NCBI GenBank assembly: GCA_033283265.1
Contig: JAWMQN010000005.1
Span: 62,001-126,000, forward strand
DNA length: 64,000 nt
Direction: 5' to 3'
DNA from: Mangrovimicrobium sp033283265
Lineage (GTDB): Bacteria > Pseudomonadota > Gammaproteobacteria > Pseudomonadales > Halieaceae
This document shows, one piece after another, positions 17,356 through 25,742 of the stretch. Made by a program: the position numbers and the translations under genes. Position 1 is the stretch's first letter; each line of letters starts with the position of its first letter. Under the pieces are notes generated by a model. That model saw nothing but the letters and a program-made list of their open reading frames with translations, was not told the origin of the DNA and did no database searches.

Positions 17356-18216
17356 ATGCACGACAGCGCGACTCCCCCCGACCAGCCCCTCAAGGGGCGC
17401 ACCGCCATCGTCACCGGCGCCAGTCGCGGCATCGGCAAGGCCATCGCCCAGCGCCTCGCCGCGGCCGGCGCCCACGTCATTCTCGGCGCCCGCAGCATCG
17501 ACGCGCCCAGCGGCGACTTCGCCGGCACGGTCCACGAGACCGCTGAACTGATCCGCGCCATGGGCGCCGCGGCCACGCCGCTGGCGGTCGACATGCACGA
17601 CCCGGCCAGCCGCGAGAACTTCATCGCCGCCGCGCTGCAGGTAAGCGGCGCGGTGGACATCCTGGTGAACAACGCCGGCACCGCCCACTACGCCGCTACC
17701 TGGGAGTACAGCCTCGCCGAGGCCATGGCCCAGACCGAGGTCTACTTCACCGGCCCCTGGCACCTGTGCAATCTGCTGCTGCCGCAGATGATCGAGCGCC
17801 GCGAGGGCTGGATTCTCAACCTCGGCTCCAGCGCCGCGGTGAAACTGCCCGAGCGGCCGTTTGCGAAACACCTCGAATACTTCGGCCACCACGTGCTCTA
17901 CGCCAGCCTGAAGGCCGCGGTGCACCGCTTCACCCTCGGCCTCGCGGCGGAGGTGAACCAGTACAACATCGCGGTCAACGCCGTGGCCCCGGTGGGCGGC
18001 GTGGTGACCCCGGGCCTGGAGAGCCTCGACATGGGCTTCACCCCGGACCACCCCGCCTGCGAGATTCCCGAGCAGATCGCCGAGGCGGCCCTGCACCTGG
18101 TCTCCGGCGATCCCGCCGAACGCACCGCCATCATCGCCTGGTCGCACCGCTACCTCGACGAGATCGGCCGGTCCACCCGCTCCCTCGACGGCAGGACCGT
18201 GCTGGTAGAGCGTTAA
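17356..18216 (+). CDS. Short-chain dehydrogenase/reductase
   Basis: A 286-aa classical SDR. TGASRGIG (20-27) binds the cofactor, NNAG is at 105-108, Ser158/159 lies in LGSSAA, and the catalytic Y182-x3-K186 is in YASLK. The inserted segment after the serine (PERPFAKHLEYFGHH) is longer than usual. The ATG at 17356 is used because the frame upstream runs over the preceding gene. It probably oxidises or reduces an alcohol/ketone on the island substrate. It lies 29 bases after the Dabb-like gene and 18 bases before the Gfo/Idh gene. Confidence 0.88.
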   Translation: MHDSATPPDQPLKGRTAIVTGASRGIGKAIAQRLAAAGAHVILGARSIDAPSGDFAGTVHETAELIRAMGAAATPLAVDMHDPASRENFIAAALQVSGAVDILVNNAGTAHYAATWEYSLAEAMAQTEVYFTGPWHLCNLLLPQMIERREGWILNLGSSAAVKLPERPFAKHLEYFGHHVLYASLKAAVHRFTLGLAAEVNQYNIAVNAVAPVGGVVTPGLESLDMGFTPDHPACEIPEQIAEAALHLVSGDPAERTAIIAWSHRYLDEIGRSTRSLDGRTVLVER

Positions 18217-18234
18217 TAAAAACGGAGTGAATAC

Positions 18235-19329
18235 ATGAGCAAGCAAGCTGTGCGCATCGCCATCGCCGGCGCCAACGCCGAGCGCGGCTGGGGCCGCGAC
18301 GCCCACCTCCCGGCCCTGGGCGGCCTGGAGGGCTTCCACATCGCCGCGGTGTCCGCCCGCGAGCAGGCCCTGGCCGAGGCAGCGGCGCCGCTGTTCGGCG
18401 CCGAGCGCGCCTACGGCGATACCCTGGCGATGCTGCAGGACCCGGACATCGACCTGGTGGCGGTGACGGTCAAGGTGCCCGAACACCGGGCCATCGTCCT
18501 CGCCGCCCTCGCCGCCGGCAAGCACGTCTACTGCGAATGGCCCCTCGGCGCCGACCTCGCCGAGGCCGAGGAGATGGCCGCCGCCGTCCGGCCCGGGACC
18601 CGCGCCTTCGTCGGCCTGCAGGGCCTGTTCGCGCCGGCCATTCGCCAGGCGCGCCAGTACATCGCCGAGGGCCGCATCGGCAAACCCCTTGTTTCAAGGG
18701 TGTTCAGCGCCGCCGGCGCCTGGGGCCGCGAAGCCCCGCCCTTCTACGCCTACCTGCAGGACAAGCGCAACGGCGCGTCGCTGGAGACCATCGGCGGCGG
18801 CCACACCCTGGCGGCCATCGAGGCCCTGGTCGGCGCCTACGTCGAGGTCGATGCGCGCACCAGCATCCTCCACCCCCGGGTGCGCATCGCCGGCACCGGC
18901 GACTGGGTCGAACGCACCTGCGCCGACCACATGCTGGTCCTCGGCCGCCACGCCAGCGGCTGTGTCTCCACGCTGGAGGTGGTCGGCGGCCGGGTGAAGC
19001 AGCCGGCGCTGTTCGAGATCGAGGGGGAAGACGGCTGGATTCGGGTGTCGGGGGTGGAAACCGGCACCTACCAGATCGCCCCGCTGCAACTGGAGGCGAG
19101 CTTCGACACCGAACCGCTGCCCGCGGCGGCGGTACCCGGCCTGAGCGGGCCGGCGGCGAATGTCGCCGAGATCTACTGGCGCATCGGCGAGGACCTGCAG
19201 TCGGGCGAACAGAGCGCGCCGGGCTTCGAGGCGGCGGTGAAACTCACCCGGCTGCTACAGGCGATCGACATTGCCGCGGAAACTGGTCAGCGGCAGCGGG
19301 TCTGGGCGGGAGTGCAACCGAAGGCTTGA
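18235..19329 (+). CDS. Gfo/Idh/MocA family oxidoreductase
   Basis: A 364-aa protein. The N-terminal Rossmann fold reads VRIAIAGANAERGWGRDAH, followed by VAVTVKVPEHRAIVLAAL and the EKP-like YCEWPLG, all typical of the family. GGGHTLAAIEAL in the middle carries the usual His of the C-terminal domain. The GWGRDAHLPAL start resembles the Gal80-like subgroup. These proteins oxidise or reduce sugars, cyclitols or related cyclic alcohols with NAD(P). Here the partner genes suggest an alicyclic alcohol, but this is a guess. It is the last gene of the SnoaL operon. Confidence 0.85.
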   Translation: MSKQAVRIAIAGANAERGWGRDAHLPALGGLEGFHIAAVSAREQALAEAAAPLFGAERAYGDTLAMLQDPDIDLVAVTVKVPEHRAIVLAALAAGKHVYCEWPLGADLAEAEEMAAAVRPGTRAFVGLQGLFAPAIRQARQYIAEGRIGKPLVSRVFSAAGAWGREAPPFYAYLQDKRNGASLETIGGGHTLAAIEALVGAYVEVDARTSILHPRVRIAGTGDWVERTCADHMLVLGRHASGCVSTLEVVGGRVKQPALFEIEGEDGWIRVSGVETGTYQIAPLQLEASFDTEPLPAAAVPGLSGPAANVAEIYWRIGEDLQSGEQSAPGFEAAVKLTRLLQAIDIAAETGQRQRVWAGVQPKA

Positions 19330-19360
19330 GCGCTGCCGGGGCGTCGCGGCACTTCGAAGT

Positions 19361-19386
19361 GGGGTCAGAGTCGTGACTCTGACCCC
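19361..19386. repeat. RAYT/REP-like palindrome, third copy
   Basis: The 26-bp sequence GGGGTCAGAGTC-GT-GACTCTGACCCC repeats the palindrome seen twice near 7.4 kb. Only the centre differs. It lies 31 bases after the Gfo/Idh stop, where it may also serve as a transcription stop. Confidence 0.75.
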
Positions 19387-19440
19387 GGACCGAGCGAAAT
19401 CCGGATTTTGATCGATGCACGCAGCCTGTCCCCTGCACCC

Positions 19441-19693
19441 GCATTGCCGCCGGATGGTCGATGTCTTTTGCGGACTTGGAGGGCGTCGGTGCGAACTCAG
19501 CCTCTCTTACTTCGTCACCAAACGAACGACTAACTCCTCACCTACCCACTCAACTTCCGAAGCACCACGAATCCTGCCCGCCAAACGGTCCTTTCAATCC
19601 CCAACGTTTCTCCCGGGGAAAAAAGCACAAGCGGCCAACGCGCCGCAAGCGCCCGCAATGGAGCAAAAGACATCGACCGTCCGGTGGCAATGC
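19441..19693 (+). repeat. Long inverted repeat enclosing 191 nt
   Basis: The arms are 19441-19471 and 19663-19693. They pair over 31 positions with 29 Watson-Crick pairs and two G-U pairs in the plus-strand sense. The enclosed 191 nt is pyrimidine-rich and less GC-rich than the genes around it. It contains small hairpins such as TTCGT-caccaa-ACGAA, but no convincing coding frame. This fills most of the 409-base gap between the Gfo/Idh and cyclase genes; apart from this and the palindrome at 19361 I see nothing there. Confidence 0.6.
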
Positions 19694-19738
19694 AGCGGCC
19701 ACCAGGCCGCCACCTGAACGAAGCTCACGAAACCACCC

Positions 19739-20734
19739 CTAAACAGTAGCCACCGGCGTAGCCGGCGAGCCCACCGCACCGGGCAGCTTCAACGGTGGCG
19801 CCGTGAGCAGGAAGGCCGCGCGCTGGTGCGCCGCCAGCCAGGGCGCCAGCTCGCCGAACCACCACAGTTCGCCGAGGTGGATGCCCAGTTTCACCAGGCA
19901 GTGCTCGTGCAGGGGCAGCAAGGGCGCATCGGCACAGCGCTCCACCCCCTCGATCTTCTCCACCATCGGGTTGTCGGCGCAGATGGCCGCGATACCCGAA
20001 GCGTCGATCCAGCGCAGCAGTTCCGCGTCGCCGCCATCGAGGCCGGGACAGGCGGCCATGGTTTCCGCCACGACATTGTCCCCGTCGCGCAGCAGCAGGT
20101 CGGCGTAGCCGGTGTAGATGCAGAGGAAATCGCCCTCGCGGACCTCGACGCCCTGCGCGGTGATGGCCGCCTGCAGGGCCGCGTGGCCGACCAGCTGGTG
20201 CGGGCCGCCGCCGTAGTCGCGGATGTCCACCAGCACGCCCCGGCCCTGTACCCCGGTCGCCGCCAGGTGTTCGATGCCGAGCTTCAGCGCCCGCGGCGGC
20301 TGGTCGGTGTCCGGCTGGACGAAGTCCGTATCCGAGCGGAATCCGTTGTAGAAGATGTGCTCCGCCACGCCGTCATCGTCGGCGTCGAAGCGCACGCCGT
20401 AATGGCTGAGCCCGTCCCACTGGGTCGAGTACTGCAGGTCCATGGTCACCCGGTCGTCGTTGACCACGTCGGTGGCACCGAGCACCGTCCAGTCGTACAT
20501 GGTGCGCCCATCGCGGGCGATGGTCGGCTCCAGCACCGGCGCGTGGCGGCCGGGAAACAGCCCGCCGCGGGGGTAATCCAGCGGCAGGCTGAGAACGAAG
20601 GCCACTCCCTCCCGCGCCTCGGCCAGCGCGCGGCGGCGGTGCTCCGGGGTGATCAGGTTCATGCGCCCGACGCGGTCGTCCGCGCCGAAATCGCCCCAGT
20701 TCGCGCCCTCTGGTTTTTTCAGCCAGCGTCCCAT
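19739..20734 (-). CDS. Cyclase family protein (kynurenine formamidase-like)
   Basis: A 331-aa metal-dependent hydrolase of the cyclase family (PF04199 type). STQWDGLSHYG corresponds to the metal/substrate motif, in the variant that has Gln-Trp-Asp rather than the HxGTHxDxP of kynurenine formamidase. DNPMVEK and PLLPLHEHCLVKLGIHLGE follow. The ATG at 20734 is chosen for the GGGAG site upstream; a longer frame adds 27 unlikely residues. Family members hydrolyse amides or lactones, or cyclise polyketides. It is divergent from the second P450, with two operator-like sites between them. Confidence 0.82.
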   Translation of the reverse strand: MGRWLKKPEGANWGDFGADDRVGRMNLITPEHRRRALAEAREGVAFVLSLPLDYPRGGLFPGRHAPVLEPTIARDGRTMYDWTVLGATDVVNDDRVTMDLQYSTQWDGLSHYGVRFDADDDGVAEHIFYNGFRSDTDFVQPDTDQPPRALKLGIEHLAATGVQGRGVLVDIRDYGGGPHQLVGHAALQAAITAQGVEVREGDFLCIYTGYADLLLRDGDNVVAETMAACPGLDGGDAELLRWIDASGIAAICADNPMVEKIEGVERCADAPLLPLHEHCLVKLGIHLGELWWFGELAPWLAAHQRAAFLLTAPPLKLPGAVGSPATPVATV

Positions 20735-20815
20735 ACTCTTTTCTCCCGCGAGGTTTCTGTCAGCACCCGCCCTGCGCCCCGACGAGCGTGGCCGAAACCG
20801 GCCCAGGGGCGGCAA

Positions 20816-20832
20816 TTACTGACGCATTGTAA
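20816..20832 (+). promoter_or_regulatory. Putative regulon operator, site 5
   Basis: TTACTGACGCATTGTAA has TTAC and GTAA as inverted ends and shares TGACGCA with site 3. It lies upstream of the cyclase gene in the divergent gap. Confidence 0.5.
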
Positions 20833-20876
20833 TTTTTTTGATTAAAAAGCATAATTTGGGCATGGATTTAGCGCAA

Positions 20877-20893
20877 TAACTAACACATAGTAA
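20877..20893 (+). promoter_or_regulatory. Putative regulon operator, site 6
   Basis: TAACTAACACATAGTAA is a second, weaker copy in the same gap, 65 bases before the P450 start. Two sites in one divergent region fit separate control of each promoter. Confidence 0.4.
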
Positions 20894-20957
20894 TTTTTAT
20901 CCCAAGCGCCGATTAGCCCAGGCATCTACCTTAGCCGATAACCAGGGAAGCATCACC

Positions 20958-22241
20958 ATGACGACCGACACGGACTGCACCATCCCCGCGGAAATTGCCG
21001 CGAAGCTGGTCAACCCCAAAGTTTACGCCACCGACGAACTGCACGAGACCTATGCCTGGCTGCGCGCCAACCAGCCGCTGGGCGTCGCCGAGATCGAGGG
21101 TTTCGACCCCTTCTGGGTCGTCACCCGCTACGAGGACCTCATCGAGATCAGCAAGGACAACAAGCGCTTCCCCTACGGCAATCGCCCCTCGACGCTGATG
21201 GACAAGACCAGCGTCGCCATGTCCATGCAGATGTCCGACTCCCCCATCGCCCTGTCGCTGATCCAGATGGACCCGCCGGTTCACCAGAAATACCGCCTGC
21301 TGACCCAGTCCTGGTTCATGCCCGCCAACCTGAAGAAGCGCGAGGAGGAGATCCGTGTCATCGCCCGCAAGGCTGCGGACAGGTTCGTGGCCATGGGCGG
21401 CAGCGGCGATTTCGTCGCCGGGGTCTCACTCAACTACCCGCTGGAAGTGATCATGAACATCCTCGGCGTGCCGGAGGAAGACTTCCCCTTCATGCTCAAG
21501 CTGACCCAGGAAATCTTCGGCCCGCTGGACCCGGACGTGAAGGCGATGATGGCGGACATGAGCGCCGACGACATCTCCGCCATCCAGCAGGCGGTGGTGG
21601 GCGAAATGGTCGAGTACTTCGCGACCGTTTCCCAGCGGCGCCGGGAAAATCCCGCCGACGACCTCGCCACGGTACTGGTCAACGCGACCATCGACGGCGA
21701 ACCGATTTCCGATAACGCCCTCAACGGCTACTACCTGATCGTCGCCACCGCCGGCCACGACACCACCTCCTCCTCCGCCTCCACCGGCATGTGGGCCCTG
21801 GCCACCCAGCCCGGCCTGCTCGAGCGCCTGCAGGCGGACATGTCGCTGCTGCCGGCCTTCATCGAGGAGAGCATCCGCTGGACCGCGCCGGTGAAGAACT
21901 TCATGCGCTCCGCCGCCGAGGATACCGTGCTCAACGGCCAGACCATCAGGAAGGGCGACTGGATCATGCTCTGCTACGCCTCCGCCAGCCGCGACGAGGC
22001 CCTGCTCGAGAACCCCGACACGTTCGACATCGACCGCAGCCCGAACACCCACGCGGCCTTCGGCTACGGCGCCCACCTCTGCCTGGGCCAGCACCTGGCG
22101 AAGATGGAGATGCGTATCCTGTTCGAGGAACTGCTGCCGAAGATCAAGTCGGTGAAACTGGCGGGCGAGCCGCAGCTGTCGGAGAGCTTCTTCGTCAACG
22201 GGCTGAAGAAGCTGCCGATCCAGTTCGAATTGAACGACTGA
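20958..22241 (+). CDS. Cytochrome P450 (second), CYP125/CYP142-like
   Basis: A 427-aa P450. The I-helix ATAGHDTTSSS has the full acid-alcohol pair, and the heme loop FGYGAHLCLGQHLAKME has Cys375. The C-terminal FVNGLKKLPIQFE resembles the substrate-contact end of actinobacterial sterol 26-hydroxylases (CYP125, CYP142), which oxidise the side-chain terminus and start side-chain degradation. The likeness is by eye; other sesquiterpene or fatty-acid P450s share parts of it. Transcribed alone, away from the cyclase gene. Confidence 0.9.
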   Translation: MTTDTDCTIPAEIAAKLVNPKVYATDELHETYAWLRANQPLGVAEIEGFDPFWVVTRYEDLIEISKDNKRFPYGNRPSTLMDKTSVAMSMQMSDSPIALSLIQMDPPVHQKYRLLTQSWFMPANLKKREEEIRVIARKAADRFVAMGGSGDFVAGVSLNYPLEVIMNILGVPEEDFPFMLKLTQEIFGPLDPDVKAMMADMSADDISAIQQAVVGEMVEYFATVSQRRRENPADDLATVLVNATIDGEPISDNALNGYYLIVATAGHDTTSSSASTGMWALATQPGLLERLQADMSLLPAFIEESIRWTAPVKNFMRSAAEDTVLNGQTIRKGDWIMLCYASASRDEALLENPDTFDIDRSPNTHAAFGYGAHLCLGQHLAKMEMRILFEELLPKIKSVKLAGEPQLSESFFVNGLKKLPIQFELND

Positions 22242-22286
22242 GCCGAACGGGCCGGCTGAGGCCAGCCTTCCCGGCCGTGGCGGACC

Positions 22287-23246
22287 CTAGCGCTCCGCCG
22301 CGGCGATGCCCATCTCCCGCAGGGCCGCCACTTCCGCCGCGAACAACTCCAGCCGCCGCCAGGCGATTGCCCGGCTGTTGGCCAGGCTGTGGTTGTGGCC
22401 CATGCCCGGCACCACCAGCAGCGACACGCTCGGCGCCGAACGGAACATGCCCACGTCGTCCAGCGGCTCCGCGGTGACGTCCTGCTCGCCGTAGATCAAC
22501 AGCACCGGCACACGCACGTTGGCGGCCTCGCTGGCGCTGGCAAAGGGCTCCACCAGAACGCCGGAGAACACCGGCATGTTGCTGGTGCGCCAGGGCGGCA
22601 GCGGCTTGCGCGCGTAGTCCTGCTCCAGCACCCAGTCGGGCACGTCGGGCCAGTGATCGTTGTTGCGCCAGTCCACCGCGCGCACGCTGGCGAGATTGCG
22701 GCTGCCCGGCTCGGCGCGATAGGGATGGTTTTTTCCCGGCAGCAGTTTCAGGCGGGTGAGGGTCATACTGGCGCCCAGCGGCGCGATGCCGTCGAACACC
22801 GCGTGCCGGGCCTGGGTGCCGACGATCACGTGGCCGCCGACCGAGTGGCCGCCGCCGATCAGCAGGTAGCTGGATACCGGTGCCAGGCCTTGCAACAGTT
22901 CACCCGCGCGCAGCCGCGTCGCCACCTGTCGCACCGCCTCGGCCACGCCGGCCTCGACCTGCTCCCGGCTCGGGGGCAGGCCGTCGATTTCCAGGGTGCT
23001 GTCGCCCGCGCCGGGATAATCCATGATCACGACGAGAAAGCCGCGGGCGGCGAACCAGCGCGCCTGGCTGTAGCCCTCGCCGCCCTCGATCTGGATATCG
23101 AAATAGCGCCGGCACATGCCGCCGCCGGGCACCAGGAACAGCACCGGCAGGGGCGCGTCGGCAGCGGCGTTGTGCGGCGCGAAGGCGGTCGCGGCAATGG
23201 TGACACCGCCGCCGACTGCGAGGGGGAGTTCAATCGGGGTACTCAT
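22287..23246 (-). CDS. Alpha/beta hydrolase
   Basis: A 319-aa protein with the nucleophile elbow GGHSVGG (Ser135), an oxyanion-type segment LVPGGGMCRRYFD near residue 40, the acid in LIYGEQDVTAEP and the catalytic His in GMGHNHSL. No signal peptide is seen. It is likely an esterase or C-C hydrolase. It is the last gene of the co-directional minus-strand run that begins near 32.3 kb, though a 121-base gap separates it from the previous gene. It ends 45 bases from the P450 stop on the other strand. Confidence 0.82.
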   Translation of the reverse strand: MSTPIELPLAVGGGVTIAATAFAPHNAAADAPLPVLFLVPGGGMCRRYFDIQIEGGEGYSQARWFAARGFLVVIMDYPGAGDSTLEIDGLPPSREQVEAGVAEAVRQVATRLRAGELLQGLAPVSSYLLIGGGHSVGGHVIVGTQARHAVFDGIAPLGASMTLTRLKLLPGKNHPYRAEPGSRNLASVRAVDWRNNDHWPDVPDWVLEQDYARKPLPPWRTSNMPVFSGVLVEPFASASEAANVRVPVLLIYGEQDVTAEPLDDVGMFRSAPSVSLLVVPGMGHNHSLANSRAIAWRRLELFAAEVAALREMGIAAAER

Positions 23247-23367
23247 GTCTTCTGCGGTCCCTTACGGTTGCGGGCGGAGCAGCAGACTACCAGCTTTGCG
23301 CGCGCTGCTCACTTGCGCGCGCCGATCCGCGACCCTGTTACGGGTTTGTCCCGGGCAGGCGGCAACG

Positions 23368-24201
23368 CTAGGTTCTGACCGCCTGGCCATAGGCCCGGGT
23401 CATGTCGTCACCGCGGTCGTAGCACTTCTTCCACTCGTGGAAATAGGCCGGCAGCGTGTGCCGCGACGGGTGGTGCCAGGGGAGCTGGGACAGCGCGATG
23501 CCGGCCATGGATTGCAGCTGGGCCTTTTTCGGCACATCCGCGTACATCGGCAGGCTGTAGTATTCCGCCGGGACCTCCGGCACGTGCTGGCGAAACTCCC
23601 CGGTGAGAAGGTTCATTCCCTCGGCAATGTGACGGGCGATCTGCGGCAGGCTTTTCAGTCGGTACCAGTAATTGCCGACCACGTGGTTGTAGATATCCAG
23701 CGCCGCGCTGCGGTGCTCCACCTCCTCGCAGAAATGCCAGAGGAACATCGAGGCCACGCGCACATCACCCTGGCTGAACAGTACGCCGCGGTAGTCGAGC
23801 ATCAACTTGAAGCTGGGCGTGAAAATGCTCTCCAGCGCACCGGCGTAGGCGAGGTGGAATTTCAGCGGCATGGATTCGTACAGCCCGTCGAAGTGCGCGA
23901 TGAGCATTTTCAGCGTGCCTTCGAGCCCGGGGTAGCGCTCGCACAGGGCCTTGACGTGCTGGCGATGGACCAGGGCGTGGACGCTCTCCTGGGCGCGGAA
24001 GTCGCGCGCCTCCAGGAAGGCGGCGGGGTGGGTGATGAGCGGCTCCGCCTCCAGCACTGCGCGGCAGAAGTAGCGCTCCAGCCCCACGGCGAAGAACGAC
24101 AGCTTGTTCATCTCGATGGAGAAACGCGGGTTCGCCGGGTTCCAGACGAAGTCGACCCCGCTGAAATCAAATACCAGCTTGCGAATCGTCAGTTGACTCA
24201 T
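23368..24201 (-). CDS. Predicted metal-dependent hydrolase (PF10118 type, di-iron-like)
   Basis: A 277-aa protein. FLEARDFRAQESVHALVH and FLWHFCEEVEHRSAALD supply ExxxH-like acidic/His sets on helices, like a ferritin-type dinuclear metal centre. The start VRKLVFDFS-like segment and the helical make-up match the predicted metal-dependent hydrolase family PF10118. The family reaction is not known to me; oxygenase-like chemistry is as possible as hydrolysis. It lies 85 bases after the ALDH stop within the minus-strand run. PF10118 members are common in lipid- and steroid-degrading bacteria, which is consistent with its place here. Confidence 0.75.
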   Translation of the reverse strand: MSQLTIRKLVFDFSGVDFVWNPANPRFSIEMNKLSFFAVGLERYFCRAVLEAEPLITHPAAFLEARDFRAQESVHALVHRQHVKALCERYPGLEGTLKMLIAHFDGLYESMPLKFHLAYAGALESIFTPSFKLMLDYRGVLFSQGDVRVASMFLWHFCEEVEHRSAALDIYNHVVGNYWYRLKSLPQIARHIAEGMNLLTGEFRQHVPEVPAEYYSLPMYADVPKKAQLQSMAGIALSQLPWHHPSRHTLPAYFHEWKKCYDRGDDMTRAYGQAVRT

Positions 24202-24286
24202 GCTTACAGCTCCTCATCCGTGAGGAGTCATTTCGCCACAGCCGGGGTCGGCCTGTCGAACAGCCTTTGTCGAAAAGCGCAGTTTC

Positions 24287-25693
24287 TCAGGCTTTCGGTA
24301 CGCTGATGACCCGGGCCTGGGTGTACTCGAAGAGGCCTTCCTGGCCCTGCTCGACACCGATACCCGATTGCTTGGCGCCGCGGAAGGGCAGCTCCGGGTC
24401 GAGGCCCATGTGGCTGTTGATCCACACGGTGCCGGAGTCGATGCGCTCGGCGACCGCCGCGGCGCGCTCCAGGTCGGCGCCCCACACCGAACCGGCGAGA
24501 CCGTAAATGGAGGCGTTGATGCGGGCGATGGCGTCGTCCAGGTCACTGTAGGCAAGCACCGGCAGGATAGGCGCGAACTGCTCGTCGACGACGATGCGGT
24601 CGCTGTCCTTGACGTCGCGCACCACGGTGGGCGCGATGAAGAAGCCGGGTCGGTCGAGCGCCTCACCGCCGGCGATCACCTTGCCGACGCTGCGGGTTTC
24701 CTCGAGCAGGGCGCGCACCTTGTCGAACTGCATGCGGTTCTGCAGCGGCCCGATCTGGGTGCCCTCCTCCATGCCGTCGCCGACCTGCGACAGGCCGGCG
24801 AGCGCCGCCAGCTCTTCACAGAAGGCATCGTAAAGCGCGTCGGGCACGTAGATGCGTTTCACCGCCACGCAGATCTGCCCGGCGTTGTAGGTACCGGCGT
24901 TGTAGATCTTCGCCGCGGTTTCCTTCACATCGACATCGTCGAGCACCAGCGCGGCGTCGTTGCCGCCCAGTTCCAGGGTTACCCGCTTGAGGCTCTCGGT
25001 GCTGCTGGCGAGGACTTTCTTGCCGGTGGCGGTGGAGCCGGTGAAGGACACCTTGGCCACGTCCGGGTGGCTCGACAGCAGGCCGCCGAGTTCGTTCTGG
25101 TCGACGATGGTATTCACCACCCCCGCCGGGAAAATCTCCGCGCAAAGCGCGCCGATCATCAGGGTGGTGAGCGGCGTGGTGGGCGCCGGCTTGATCACCA
25201 GGGTATTGCCCGCCAGCAGCGCCGGGCCGACCTTGTTGATCAGCAGCATCACCGGGAAGTTCCAGGGGGTGATGGCGGCCACCACACCCAGCGGCTTGCG
25301 GTGCTCCATGACGCGGACCTTGTCGTCTTCCTTGAGCAGCTTCGGCTCCAGCGCCAGGCCGGCGGCCAGGCGCAGGGAATAGCCGGCGAAAAACACCTCG
25401 CCCTGGGCATCCTTGAGCGGCTTGCCCTGCTCTTTGGTCAGGGTTTCCGCCAGCGCGGCGAGGTTGGCGTCGATCCTGTCGGCCAGGGCGCTGAGCATTT
25501 CCCGGCGCTTCTCCAGCGGCGTGGCGGACCAGGCCGGGAAGGCGGCTTTCGCCGCGGCAATCGCCGCGTTGAGCTGCGCCTCGTCGGCCCGCGGGGCCTG
25601 CTCAAAGGCCTCACCGGTAGCCGGGTTGATCACATCCATGGTGCTGGCGCCGGCAACAAGTTCACCGTTGATCAGCAGTTTGTGGCTCGTCAT
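24287..25693 (-). CDS. NAD(P)-dependent aldehyde dehydrogenase
   Basis: A 468-aa enzyme of normal ALDH length. The general base Glu241 is in LELGGND and the nucleophile Cys275 in AGQICVAVKR; WNFPVMLLINK near 144-154 and FTGSTATGKK near 217 are the cofactor contacts. It converts an aldehyde to an acid. The closest look is to the succinate-semialdehyde/aldehyde type. It lies 49 bases downstream of an alcohol dehydrogenase in the same operon. Together they would oxidise a primary alcohol through the aldehyde to an acid, ready for CoA activation, as after a terminal P450 hydroxylation. Confidence 0.9.
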   Translation of the reverse strand: MTSHKLLINGELVAGASTMDVINPATGEAFEQAPRADEAQLNAAIAAAKAAFPAWSATPLEKRREMLSALADRIDANLAALAETLTKEQGKPLKDAQGEVFFAGYSLRLAAGLALEPKLLKEDDKVRVMEHRKPLGVVAAITPWNFPVMLLINKVGPALLAGNTLVIKPAPTTPLTTLMIGALCAEIFPAGVVNTIVDQNELGGLLSSHPDVAKVSFTGSTATGKKVLASSTESLKRVTLELGGNDAALVLDDVDVKETAAKIYNAGTYNAGQICVAVKRIYVPDALYDAFCEELAALAGLSQVGDGMEEGTQIGPLQNRMQFDKVRALLEETRSVGKVIAGGEALDRPGFFIAPTVVRDVKDSDRIVVDEQFAPILPVLAYSDLDDAIARINASIYGLAGSVWGADLERAAAVAERIDSGTVWINSHMGLDPELPFRGAKQSGIGVEQGQEGLFEYTQARVISVPKA

Positions 25694-25742
25694 TCGCCTG
25701 TCCTCGTTGGTATCGTTTGAAACGGTGGTAGCGTTCCGTCGG

